From: Apostichopus japonicus
Taxonomy: Eukaryota > Echinodermata > Holothuroidea > Aspidochirotida > Stichopodidae
Assembly: GCF_037975245.1 (NCBI RefSeq)
Contig: NC_092579.1
Location: 8,732,001 to 8,796,000, forward strand
Length of the DNA stretch: 64,000 nt
Direction: 5' to 3'
The position numbers and the translations under genes were made by a program. Every line of letters begins with the position of its first letter. Position 1 is the first letter of the stretch. Shown here piece after piece: positions 44,367 to 54,667 of the stretch. Under the pieces are notes generated by a model. The model was not told the origin of the DNA, did no database searches, and saw only the letters and a program-made list of their open reading frames with translations.

Positions 44367-47300
44367 TAATAAATACATACACACAAACACACATACATAC
44401 AAGGCCTCCCAATTTGGGTTTTCCTTTCGGCCTACACGTTTCTAGAGCAAGCATAAAGTAAAACTAAATTAAAATAAATTAAACATTCTCATTGGATAGC
44501 AGGTCGTGTTGGATTATCTCTATCATCGGGCGTCATGCTTGGAGGCACAATTGTTTCTATCATTGGTCCCTGTTTTGACATGGAAACCTCAAATGTAGTA
44601 TGTAGATTTGGAACACAGACGGTTAACGGTACAGTAACATCTGACAGCTTGGCCGAATGCGCCACTCCAACCTGCCTCCGTGTTGGACCAATTGCCGTCG
44701 AAATATCTCTTGATGGCGGCGTCAATTTCGACTTTCATGGAAAGTTCATATATTGTGAGTGTAATGGAAATTCAAAGCAGATTGTTATAAAATATTACTG
44801 TAAGATTTACATTATTGTGGCCTTTCATACAGGACAGCAAATAATGAGCAAATATGATACGGAGAGTTGCAACAAACATTTTATTAGCCATGTTTGTGAT
44901 ACCCACTTTGCCCCTAAATTATACTGACAATTATTGCTAATTGAAATAGAATTATGTGTCTCATAGTTCGTAAAAGAATAATACAGTTTCTTTCTACCCA
45001 GAAGGTGTAACCCCGATTTATTTATTTTTCTTGTATTTTCAGAAAAAAAAATCATTTGGTGTACTCATATTTGCTCCGTTTTCAAAAATAAAGGGTTTTG
45101 AATATCAGCGCTTTAAAGAAGAGTAGACAGGAAGGGGCAGGGGGGGGGGGTGTTGGATACACGAATTGGTTAGATGTCAAATAAGTTGAAGGAACAAGGA
45201 GACTCGAATGAATCAAAAAGCATTTATAAACCGTATCGAATTTGTTGTTCATATTTTATTGATGAACGGCCGTCATTCCGAAACTGTCATTGAAACGAAA
45301 ACGTTAATATGTACTTTGCCTGTTTTGAGGACGGTAACAATGACTAATATACCTGTCTTGCATGTCTGCAGCGTATTTCAAATTGAAGTTATTTGTACCA
45401 TTTTATGCAGTAAGTCCTTCTGATGTAACGCCTGAGGTTATTCCAGACGATTCGTTTGACACTTGGACAGTTGGGGGAACGGTACTTTTGGAGCCATACG
45501 GATTTTCCAATCGACACAACTCAAGTTTCTGTGGAGGTGATAGGGTATTGTGAACCGATAGATGGTGTGCCAGAGATTACGTTACTTTATGAATGTTCAA
45601 ACGCCGTCAACGTTGCGGACGAACTTTTCATGGTAGAAAAATCAAATATGGTCACACTCTGCGGTGACAACCAGGATTGCACCAGTATCGGTGCCATTCG
45701 TATAAGAGACCTTAACAGGTAAGAATGCTTGGTCGCTTGTCTTTTCTAGACTTAAACCATGATTATTTATTAATTATTAATTAATCGCATACCTCTTATC
45801 AACGGATACTCTTTGAGATATCATATTTGCATGTTGATAGTGGGATTGGTACGCTTTTGTTTGCAGTGGTCGAGCGATATGGAGTGATTTCCATCCACTA
45901 CAATGGCTCTGTCCTCTTGACTCCCTCTTGAGTGATAACAACGCTAAACCCAGAAATTGAAACCATTTGTCTTTGATGTTCTTCATGACAAGAAGACCTG
46001 TAAATTCCTTACCAAATAAGAGCATAATCTGAAAAAGATTGTCTCCATTAAAGGCAAAAACGAGTAGGAAATAGGAATTCACATGTTTAAAGTATCACGT
46101 CTTCACAAACCTTAAGCTTCTTTCGAAAAATATTATAATAAGGCTTTAAAAACAAAGCAGCTCTACAAAAGGGCACCCTTTGTCGCATGTGATATAACAT
46201 ATCATAAAATACTGCCATTGATGTGCATAGCCGAATAAATGTTTGTGTTTTCTGATGGCTTTTGTTAAGCAATTATGCATGAGTTTCAATGGTTGTTCTT
46301 CAACTAACGGGACCATAATAATTAAAGAAAGGAACAAATGAAGGGCTTACATTAATGACATCTTAACACTTCTTAGTCTCGTTACTCATTCACTTATATC
46401 GTACAACACTTTGTCAGAATGTTTAAAACGCCTCGTATTTCGTTGGATTTTTGGTTTTGGTTAAATAATTGTTTAACTTACTCTCCATCAAAGATTGATA
46501 CTTTAGAGGACAGCGTAATAAAGAACGTTCTAACTTGTTAACGTAACATTTGTCTTTAAACAGTATCGGTGGCGACGGTAAAGATTGTAATGGCCAGCAG
46601 TGTTGCTATAATTCCTCTGGTCGTTTGGTTCCTGCGAACGAAACGGGAGCTAGTTTCTCTTACCGCGCTCATCAAGAAGGATGTGAACCCTACAAGAGCG
46701 CCGGAAAAGTTCCCTGGCTGTCTCATTTACTAATAGATTTTTTCCCTTATTACCATTGTTGTCTACAAAACAATAAAACGTGTAGTTATTTTAGGGAGCT
46801 ACGTCCAGCACCAGTTTGCGCTGGTTATGTGGCTCCGACAATTGGTCAGTTTAATTTCCCTTCGTATTTTTTATAGTCACCCCAGCCTGCACAGACATGC
46901 ATATAACCTCATCTGATTTGTTATGTTTAGCGAATTATTGACTAATAAGTTATATATTAACTGTTTCCTATAGACCTTCCTTTGAATGGTTCCGATATAA
47001 TTAACATTGAATGTTTCCTATATACCTCACATTAAATGTTTCCTATATACCTCACATTGAATTTTCCCTACATACCTCACATTGAATGTTTCCTATGTAC
47101 CTTACACTGAATGTTTCCTATATACCTCACATTGAATGTTCCCTATATACCTCACATTAATGTTTCCTATATACCTTACATTGAATGTTCCATATATACC
47201 TCACATTGAATGTTTCCTATATACCTCACATTGAATGTTTCCTATATACCTCAAATTGAATGTTTCCTACATACCTTACACTGAATGTTTCCTATATACC

Positions 47301-50300
47301 TCACATTGAATGTTTCCCATATAACTCACTATGAAGAAATGAAAAGCATTGACGAACTGTATGTATCGACGTATGTTTTGAATCTTGTTTATTTTCAGGG
47401 TTGTGTACAGGTGATCCTCATATCCTGACTTTCGACGGCAATATGTACACATTCAATGGTTTGGGAGAATTTCAAATGGTTGAAGTTGGAGATCGTGACG
47501 TCGTTCTTCAATCTAGAAATATGTTGGAGTTCGAGCTGGTGGAGGTCTAGACGCCTGGGTGAGAAACAGTCAATCTACAGATCAAGAATGGGACTTCGTT
47601 AGCTTTCAAAGCGGCAGTGTAACAGAGTATAATGGTAAAATATCAGTTCATCTCCTTTCAGTTCGTAATCGTAATCGATAATACATTTTAATTAATAAAG
47701 ATTAAAAATAAATTTGAAATGGTTCTTGATCTATGGAGTTGATATATGCTCAGACATAAAGATACACAATACAGGAATGTACACTGCAAATATTGTCTTC
47801 TTTACTGTGCAGGATTAACAATAACCCTTGGTAGAAACGGAATTTTTGAATCAGATAACAGCCTTTGGATCGCCTATGACTTTGGCTTGGGTCTGTTCTT
47901 CAACTGGAACACAGGAAGTGAAGGTGTTATTACGGCTGCTTCTACGGGCTTACGACCAAACGGCGCAGAGACAAGAGGGCTGCTCGGCACATGGAACGAC
48001 AATGATACAGATGATTTTATGGCTAAAAATGGAACAGTCTACGACAAAGATAGTAGTATTGAAGAGTTACATCAGTTTGGTATTTCTTGTAAGTTTAGAA
48101 GACAAAAATATATATGAAGACTGATAATTGAATGAACCAACAGGATTTCGTCACCATTCGTTGGTAGCCGGGTTACGTGGAACAAAAATGCGATAAACCT
48201 GACAATGAAATCAACAAACCTGTGACAGGGTGAAAAATACCTATCATTGATATGTCTTGACGTTTTCATGAGTGATTCAGACAAGATATGGCATCATTTT
48301 AATAGTTGCTACGTGGATTTGCACTACAATCAACACCATATTTTAAACAGTCACTTGAGTTCCTCTTCACATCTAGGCATCGTAATATTTATTTGAGGAC
48401 ATGTTTATATTCGACCAATTGTAAGCAAATTAACTTGACAAATTGTAACGCACAAATATGCTTTTTTGGCGGTGCCTGCAGAGTAAGCTATGTTTAAAAT
48501 CTGAATATTTTCAAAGAAAATGACCCAAGAAAAACAACTTGCATGGCGAACCAATACTTACGGGCACCACAGTTTCTGTCCGTTTAAACCAAGTTTACAT
48601 CGATGCATATTATTCTGTGATTTCAAACTTGTGTTCATTCTGGTTCTGAACAGTCACAGGCGCGAAGATTATGTGTGGAGTATTTAACAAAAGAAAAGCT
48701 TTTTATCGGGATATCTTTATAATATCATAGCATATATTGTACTTACCTTAATATTTTGTTGCAGGGGAAATAACAATGTCGGAATCGTGTCTTTACTACC
48801 GTTCTGGAGAGACACATGAAGGATTTACCGATTTAGGATACACCCCAGATTTTGAACCATCAGATCCAGATGTCTCACCTGAAATGCTTGCAGAAGTCTG
48901 CAATGGCGAATCCGCCTGTGAATTTGATTTTCTAGCAACTGGAGACAGTGAATTTGCTGCTATCACCCACACAGCTGTAGAAATGGCCATGGACGTTATT
49001 GCAGAAAATGCGGCTGTCGGTGGTATGTAAACGTAGAGCTTAAACGAACATGATCAGAAACATCGATCAACTACTTTGACTGAAAGACAAAATGTTTCTC
49101 ACACATTCAATGAAAAGAATCACTGATTTTATAAAGTTGTGCAAACTTTTTTTTCTTACTTGAAAACTCGGTTGTGGATATACAGCGACGTGTATTTTTG
49201 CCTTTTACTAGATTAAGGTACTGCTGATAACGGTACGTTTTTCCTTTCTCTATGTATTTCATATTGTATGTATTTGTCGGAATTCCATATTAATCATGAC
49301 TTTTGTTTCCCGTGTCTGGTTACAGTACCTTGTCCGCAACTGCCTGATCCAACAAATGGATTTGGTATCGTCAACGATGCACTTGTAGGGGGTACAGCTA
49401 CATACATGTGTGACATAGGGTTCGAGCTGTTGGGTAATGCTGTAAGTACGTGCAAGGAGAACTCGCAATGGTCAGGACTTGCGCCAAGATGTGGTGGGTA
49501 TACTAACGTTATCAAATATTACTGTAAATAAGACTTTGTAAAGGCAGTCTTCTACAATGCTAAAATTTTCTCCGTCCACGTGCTCTGTTAATTTATAGTT
49601 GGTTGTATGCACGGAAACTTCCAACTTAACAATAATGCGAAAGCAAATTTGTTCTGTAAACGTTTTGGTATTTTCTTTCAATTGGCAGTCGTGGTTTCTC
49701 CGCTAAGCTGCATTGTGCGAAGACCGTTTGTTGGCATCCGTGAGGACGTATCGGTGTTCATCTATGATGTCCAAGGAGTACAAAGTAAACCCGAGGGTCT
49801 GCATTTTAACAGAGCAATTGACACAGCTAATGGCAAGGGGCTCCCTCTCTCCAAGGAGAAAGACACCAACTTCGGAAGACTGTTAGAAATGCCGTTGTCA
49901 AGGAAAAATGCCGGGAGGAGATTTGGCGTTTTTGCATGTTGGCTCACTTCCAGCGATGGTACAGAATACAGCGTAAGAACAATCGTAACAAACAAGAGAA
50001 AAGGTGAGGTTATATTTGATATCATTTTAACAAACTACATCCACAATCAGTAGGTCTGAATAATAAATCGTGTGATGGTAGTGGCAGGTTGCAATGCGAA
50101 CCCAAGATCAAATGAATAAATGAACATCTATTAGTATAAAATATAAATTTAAAATTCCCGTACTGCCATCATGATAATATATCGGTATGTAACACACATT
50201 GCAGAGTCCGACCAAAAAGAGAATTTTAACGGTGGTCTATGTAACAGGGAATATCATCCCACTGACAAACACTGTATGAGTGAAAGTATAGTTCATGATC

Positions 50301-53300
50301 CCCCCCCCCCCCCCCTCTCTCCAAGTCCTGTAATGTTGAATATCAAAGGGTGCATTTTTACGTTTTCAATTCCTGATAAACTTAGAAATCAGCTTCGTGT
50401 TACTGCATCTTTGATCGTGTTTTAAAGATTTTCTAGTTTGTAGTTTCTGCAAGGAATATCATGATCCTTTTTTGTATCCCACCAAAAAACAAAAAGGTCT
50501 CATACCCACTGATGAACGTGTAACACGAACGGTCAGCCTTGGTGACAACGTAAAACTAAGTGTAACCAGAACAGCGGGTACGGCTAGGCGAATCAGGTGG
50601 TTGATAAACGGACGGAAAATGGCACGGTGGAATGGTATGACACGTGTAATGTTAGCGGAAGTGGAAGTGAAAGACGGAGGACTTTATGAAGTAGTCCAGA
50701 GAGGTCGCCGAGTACGAGGATTGCAAACATTTATTCAACTTTATGTGCGAGGTAATAGTAACGTTTCAAATTCTCAAATTTTCACAGCTGCCAAAAATAG
50801 GAAAAAAAAAACACTTAACCCGGTGTCCTTTGACGTTCGGTCTCCAGTATATTTCGGCGCACCTCCGTATATGTTGATAAATATGAAATTCAGATGGAAA
50901 ATGAGATGAACCAATACTTTTTTTAAATAGCATATACTTTCTTGCTGTAATGCATAAATGAATTAATAATTAGGCCCGCAGTTCAACATATGAAAGGGCC
51001 CCCAAAACTTGCAACAGAACTACAAGTGAAGATTTTTGGTACCAAAATACTTTCTTACTAATATCAAGTGTTTATAATAAACGTAACCGAATACATTTCA
51101 ACGTAAATGATAATAACTATGTTTCATAGTGTGAATATTTTAGCGTTTGAATGCTCTAACCGGAACAAAGGCACATCTGTGCGTTCGTCCTTGAAATATT
51201 AATCGATGCCATTTCTTTCATCAGCTTGTCCGACTAACCGATACGGTACTACCGATTGCGATCAGGTCTGTCCTACTTGTCAAAATGGCGGCATGTGTGA
51301 AGAAGCGACCGGAGAGTGTGTATGTCCACCTGGGTTCACTGACAACACGTGTGAAGAACGTTAGTTTAACGGCTAAAAATTATGCAGTCATGTATTATCA
51401 TAACGAAAGCTATAAATTAACAAACGTTCTAAGTATTCTGTATTGTATACACCTGTTTTTGTTCGTTGATATTGCTTGAAGGGATGAAGAGACAGAGGTA
51501 AGTTGTGACGAATTTAGTGGCATTACCTCCAAGCGCGGATCCAGAGGAGTAGGCGCCGGATCTAGAGGAAGGGGCGCCGGATCCAGAGGAGGGGGCGCCG
51601 GATCCAGAGGAGGAGTGGGGCGTTTGTTAGGCAGTATGCTGACTTTAATCAATGATGAAATTAATATTAAACCTTGTGTTTCATTTGAATGCACTGGAAC
51701 TTAAAAAGGTTAATTCAAGAGTATCAGAATACGTATAAAAGAAGGTATTTATCCCAACAAGTAAAAGCCGCTTCGGTGAGTTCTAAATAAAAGGAAAAAA
51801 GATTTTCCAAAAATGACAATGAATCTTGTTTGGCTTATCTGAAGGAAAACTTTTTATGGTCCATTACATAGGTGTCATGTATGTATTAAACTTTTTTTGT
51901 CGTAATCCGTGTTCTGTCCTGTGTGATAATACTCAATTATTTCTAGTAGATATTACATTAGGATCTTATAAGCACTAAAGTAACTTGTTGCTCTCCTACC
52001 GAGAGTCCTGGTGTTCATAAACATTATCCAGAAGGAACTTACATGAAAGAGACATTATTTTAATAGTGTGAGCTGCATTAAAAGCGTTCAGTTATTTGAC
52101 ATTTTACATATAGACATATATTTTGACATTAGACATATAGTGAGTCAATAGATGGCGTTGCTTTGTTAAAACATGTTCTACTTACACCACAGTGACATAA
52201 AACTAAAATAAGGAAACGAAAAAACCTAGAGTATTGGAGATTTTTTTTCTTTCATTTAAAACAGCATACGAGGTTTCTAGATGTTCGACTGACTTTGGTG
52301 CACGCAACTGCCGCGGCTTCCTCTTTTGTCTAGCTGGAAAGTTTGGATGTATCTGTGGGCCCGGATATCAAGGCATGGATTGTAAAGATGGTGAGTTTTA
52401 ATAGCAACGTCTTGCTAAGACTACTGTCCGTTAGTTGGGCTTTTCTTTATTAAAAATTATCAGACGATGATCCCAAAAATGGCCATATAGCAGTATATAC
52501 ACTGTTACATGGTATTACAAAGTGTAATCCTTATTATTATTATTAATGTTCGTTCTTTCCGATTCCGACTTCCTTGTGTTATATTTAACTAGTTAGTCTG
52601 CATGTCCTTACAACCCATTGGGACATCCATTGTCCTTGGGCTTGTTAATACATTGATTTTTGCACATATCGCTTGGAAGCTGTGAATTATGTCAAATGGC
52701 TGTTAGCCAGCCTCTTAAGTTCCTATATTTAATACAATACAATGAAATCACATCATTATGTAGTCAGTGTTATTGTTAAAAACACAAGTGATGTCAAGTA
52801 ATATATTCATGACACAGATTTACGGCAAATTAAGAATCCCTTTTGAAACTAAATGTTTTAATGTTCAGTATCTATGCGTGTTGACGAACTATTTAACAGA
52901 AGTCGCGGGCTGCGTTACACCAAAAGGCTTTACATTTGATGTTATGTATAAAAAATAAGAGTACTTACAAAAAAAATGATATTTACGTAAACTACGAACA
53001 AGAATGTCAAGTGCCGCTATAACGAATGATTGGGTGCTTGTGATGAATCAAATATTTTAACAGGCTGGCGTGTTTAGGAAATATCACGGGCTTAAGGTTC
53101 TCCACACTCCAGGCTGAAAACTTGAAGTGTTAATATGAGATATCCGAGCCCGTTTTGAGTTTATGCGTTTCTGGATTGATTACAATGATTATTTGTTGAC
53201 ATGTAGATGTTTTTTTTTTTTGCAAATGCTGAATCTAACATAGTCAAGCTATAGTATTATTGCCTTATGATGGCAGGGGTTTGAGTCTCAACTCTGTTCA

Positions 53301-53715
53301 CATTTTACCTTAAAATTATGGAAAATAAAAGAAAATGGGAGAAAGGAAATGGGTTTCAAGCGTATAAGCTCCGTCTTACAAGCACGATGGTTACGTTATA
53401 TCTTGGTTAACCTCTTGATTAACGATATCTTGCGCCTGGTAATTGAATAACAAAAGGAAAATCCAGCTGAACGTTACAATATACGTTTGTTATAAAGAAA
53501 GGCGGCGTCGCTACAGTATACATATTAATATATTTAGACTTCTTCCTTTCATTGCATAAAATGGGTGTTATTTGCAGATAAGATAATTCCTAATGGGATG
53601 TAAATTTATTAACAACCTGTTTTTTTTCTTTCACAGAATGCTCACCAGGTACATACGGAGCAGGCTGCACCCAGCGTTGCAGTAGTCACACTTGTGACCC
53701 GAAAACTGGCGAGTG
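38261..53715 (+). CDS. Large secreted/membrane ectodomain gene: NIDO-IPT-AMOP-VWD-sushi-Ig-EGF (MUC4/SUSD2-like), possibly decaying
   Basis: Exons assigned from splice consensus and reading phase: 38261-38318, 38641-38792, 39382-39675, 40263-40448, 43954-44116, 44503-44754, 45411-45718, probable 45867-45940, 46564-46844, 47399-47634, 47813-48088, 48765-49022, 49326-49493, 49689-50003, 50497-50751, 51225-51359, 52265-52390, 53637-53715. Nearly all introns are phase 1 from the IPT exon onward, favouring domain shuffling. NIDO, AMOP and VWD together are the MUC4/SUSD2 combination. The added Ig-like and laminin-type EGF modules resemble Tie-like receptors. No membrane span or kinase exon was found after 53715. 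Lesions: a frame change in exon 7, missing AMOP N-half, a fused exon 9 with a stop, and a lost final donor. Likely role is cell-surface adhesion or recognition (inference). Confidence 0.8.
38413..38550. repeat. (TA)n tract in intron 1
   Basis: About 140 bp of interrupted TA/TATC/TATG repeats between exons 1 and 2. Confidence 0.95.
38641..40448 (+). CDS. Exons 2-4: NIDO domain, first three exons
   Basis: Exon 2 (38641-38792) opens with LYPFGPSF, the classic NIDO start, and contains a Cys-containing insert ([15 protein letters not shown]). Exon 3 (39382-39675) gives [10 protein letters not shown] and [19 protein letters not shown]. Exon 4 (40263-40448) gives [29 protein letters not shown] and GGLEAQ. 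The phases join cleanly (1, 0, 0, 0). NIDO is the extracellular domain shared by nidogen, MUC4 and related proteins. Confidence 0.88.
41160..42930. repeat. 46-bp minisatellite in intron 4
   Basis: About 38 head-to-tail units; a typical unit runs TGCTTGTGTTTCATTTAGGT then TGCGACCGCTCCCCTAAACT then TCTCAA. A longer 51-bp variant with an extra TGTGT before CATTTAGG dominates 42490-42730, where units are most alike. In that part a long open frame with a 17-residue period appears, but it is an array artefact. Every unit carries a pyrimidine-rich stretch ending in ATTTAG|G, a splice-acceptor look-alike. Confidence 0.93.
42931..43953. other. Rest of intron 4
   Basis: Nothing recognisable apart from AT-rich sequence and the acceptor CATTCAAAG for exon 5. 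Confidence 0.4.
43954..44116 (+). CDS. Exon 5: end of NIDO domain
   Basis: Reads [17 protein letters not shown] and then [15 protein letters not shown], the conserved C-terminal part of NIDO, and ends phase 1 at GTACGT. The start at 43954 is chosen because AGFNAGDG continues exon 4 (EAQ) in phase 0. Confidence 0.88.
44289..44362. repeat. (TA)n tract in intron 5
   Basis: 74 bp of TA followed by ATACATACACACAAACACAC. Confidence 0.96.
44503..44754 (+). CDS. Exon 6: IPT/TIG-like domain
   Basis: Reads [20 protein letters not shown], then CRFG, and further [20 protein letters not shown] before [12 protein letters not shown]. This is the Ig-like fold plexin/transcription factor pattern (GG..V.I.G.CF, paired Cys, SxDGG) that follows NIDO in MUC4/SUSD2 relatives. 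It is phase 1 at both ends, with AG acceptor and GTGAGT donor. Confidence 0.82.
45411..45718 (+). CDS. Exon 7: post-IPT region, reading frame shifts inside
   Basis: From the acceptor TTTTATGCAG the entry frame reads [20 protein letters not shown] and then stops at 45550. The frame that resembles the family in the second half reads [18 protein letters not shown] and ends [13 protein letters not shown], in the phase 2 needed by exon 8. The two frames differ by one base around the G5 run at 45471-45475: one extra G there would explain the switch. Either a real frameshift or a homopolymer base-call error. Confidence 0.7.
45867..45940 (+). CDS. Possible exon 7b (short linker before AMOP)
   Basis: An acceptor TTGTTTGCAG is followed, in the phase left by exon 7, by [20 protein letters not shown]. 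This resembles the W-S-x-x-HxLxWL linker between the IPT-following region and AMOP in SUSD2-type proteins. No convincing donor is seen before a stop near 45960; the best is GTGATA near 45935. Moderate to low certainty. Confidence 0.4.
46564..46844 (+). CDS. Exon 8: C-terminal half of AMOP domain
   Basis: Reads [15 protein letters not shown], then [20 protein letters not shown], then [19 protein letters not shown] and [18 protein letters not shown], VPxLSHLLxDxxPYxxCC and the RPxxxCxGYxxP end are AMOP hallmarks. The N-terminal AMOP part (CxxW to CPC) is not found between exon 7 and this exon. Confidence 0.88.
46985..47335. repeat. 25-bp minisatellite in intron 8
   Basis: About 14 units of ATTGAATGTTTCCTATATAC + CTCAC with substitutions, occupying most of the intron between the AMOP and VWD exons. 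Confidence 0.92.
47399..47634 (+). CDS. Exon 9: VWD start fused to VWD middle, with stop
   Basis: Starts [20 protein letters not shown] then [19 protein letters not shown], a good VWD opening with the GDPH motif. After LQSRN the frame hits TAG at 47548-47550. In another frame the same DNA continues [18 protein letters not shown] and ends at a GTAAAA donor. In the broken copy these two parts are separate exons (22405-22539 and 23367-23537). Here the intron and roughly 75 coding bases between them are missing. Confidence 0.8.
47813..48088 (+). CDS. Exon 10: end of VWD domain
   Basis: Reads [18 protein letters not shown], then [20 protein letters not shown] and ELHQFGIS. LLGTWNDxxxDDF and the xxFGIS end are the conserved VWD C-terminus. 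Phase 1 in and out; the split codon joins to Trp with exon 11 (FGISW). Confidence 0.88.
48089..48764. other. Intron 10
   Basis: Nothing recognised beyond the GTAAGT donor and TTTTGTTGCAG acceptor. Confidence 0.5.
48765..49022 (+). CDS. Exon 11: post-VWD module
   Basis: Reads [20 protein letters not shown], then [15 protein letters not shown]. The pattern SxxxYxxG with a later VCxGxxxCxFDxxxTG is the segment that follows VWD in MUC4/SUSD2 relatives. Phase 1 both ends. Confidence 0.85.
49326..49493 (+). CDS. Exon 12: sushi (CCP) domain
   Basis: One complete CCP module with four Cys: [14 protein letters not shown], then [20 protein letters not shown] and WSGLAPRC. It is a single phase-1 exon, typical of shuffled CCP domains. 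It is missing from the broken copy at 22.4-26.8 kb. Confidence 0.92.
49689..50003 (+). CDS. Exon 13: extracellular domain of unknown type
   Basis: A phase-1 exon reading [20 protein letters not shown], then [20 protein letters not shown]. Two Cys spaced about 75 residues apart and a terminal [14 protein letters not shown] suggest an Ig-like fold. It ends in KRKG with a GTGAGG donor. Confidence 0.78.
50497..50751 (+). CDS. Exon 14: Ig-like domain without core cysteines
   Basis: Reads [32 protein letters not shown] and [20 protein letters not shown] before [11 protein letters not shown]. The W in strand C, the D-G-Y-type motif (KDGGLYEV) and the QxxIQLYVR end fit an Ig domain of the type found in Tie-like receptors. 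The usual Cys pair is absent (VKLSV and YEVVQ where Cys would be expected). The acceptor is weak in pyrimidines (AAAAAG). Confidence 0.8.
51225..51359 (+). CDS. Exon 15: EGF-like module
   Basis: Reads [20 protein letters not shown], then [20 protein letters not shown], then NTCEE. CPPGFxxxxCE and NGGxCxxxTGxCxC are EGF hallmarks; the preceding CPxxRYGxxC fits the laminin-type EGF of Tie-like proteins. Donor GTTAGT, phase 1. Confidence 0.9.
51536..51617. repeat. 23-bp tandem repeat GGATCCAGAGGAGGGGCGCC
   Basis: Four units in the intron after exon 15, with substitutions. The minus-strand PLDPAP frame over it is an artefact. Confidence 0.85.
52265..52390 (+). CDS. Exon 16: EGF-like module
   Basis: Reads [20 protein letters not shown], then [17 protein letters not shown]. 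Six Cys with the GCxCxPGYxGxxC ending. Clean acceptor (CATTTAAAACAG) and GTGAGT donor, phase 1. Confidence 0.87.
53637..53715 (+). CDS. Exon 17: start of another EGF module, donor lost
   Basis: Reads [20 protein letters not shown], then DPKTGE and TGA. In the broken copy the matching exon (26743-26800) ends TG|GTAAAA, so here the exon should end GAGTG|GT, but ATTACA is read. The donor GT appears changed to AT, which creates the in-frame TGA. No later exon (further EGF, FN3, membrane span, kinase) was recognised before the duplicated flank at 54668. Confidence 0.75.
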
Positions 53716-54667
53716 ATTACAGAGAGCGAGAGACGAGACTTTTCGTGCCTCTTTTATATTGATTGTGTTTATACTCAGATATTATTACAATGTTTATCTC
53801 TTTCATTTTTTTCACAGTGCAGAACATACTTAATTCATATTTCGATCGAAATATTAAATATATTGTCAATATCCAGAAAGAACATAAACTACGTAATAAA
53901 TTTATCATGCTTCCCAATTTGCATGAATTTGTGGGCCACAGCATGTTCTGGACAGGATTAATTACAAGGATATTTTTTGCTAATTAGGAAAACCGAATGG
54001 TGTAATTAAACTAGACCTATTAATTAAATAGAGAGCTGATCAATTATATGCTTGCGAATAGGGGCTGGTCAGAATGAAACAAATTCAATTTTTAAGTACA
54101 GTTTAGTATAATAATAGTAAACGCTCCGAATCCCAGAACTGATGCATTGACTCAGCTAAGTGTTGCAATCAGCTATTTTTCGTTTTTAACATAAGTAAAC
54201 GTTAGTATTGCTCACAGTTATACTTCATACTCAATCTGTATTGATGAAATATAAGATGTAAAGTTGGCAATACACACAGCTGCAGTATTAATCTAACTTA
54301 CATACTGGTGACTGCGAAGTTACTTTCCTCAACATTCACCTATAGTAGATTGAGGGTAGCAGAAGGTTGCATTAATTACAAATCATTAATTACAAGTCTT
54401 ACTTGCCCGAATATTTAAACTTTGCCAGAATTTCAAGACGAACTACACGAGCCGCATGAAACATGCATGCTGACGCTGGTTGCGAGTATGATTTTATTGA
54501 TATTGTCATTTTGTAAGCAGTGGTGTACCCAAAATATTTCGCACCCGGGCGGATCCTTCGTTGCCGCCTCGTGCAGGGTATGCAGTCCTGAATAAGGGTC
54601 AAAGATGAGAGGTGTTTACCTCCTTTATGAGAAATTTGTGTTTATTTAAGGTGGCTTGGATGTAAAA
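53716..54667. other. No recognised feature after the last exon
   Basis: Short open frames only. A CAGTGGTGTACCCAAAATAT stretch near 54518 looks like one end of a hAT MITE, without a matching partner that I could find. Confidence 0.35.

Noticed and set aside
45777-46082. 101-codon minus-strand frame
   Set aside because: No domain; it overlaps the possible linker exon on the plus strand and intronic sequence.
46985-47335. CRISPR-like array
   Set aside because: The 25-bp units are contiguous without unique spacers; it is a minisatellite in a eukaryotic intron.
51410-51694. Minus-strand PLDPAP repeat frame
   Set aside because: It is the shadow of a 23-bp tandem repeat in an intron.
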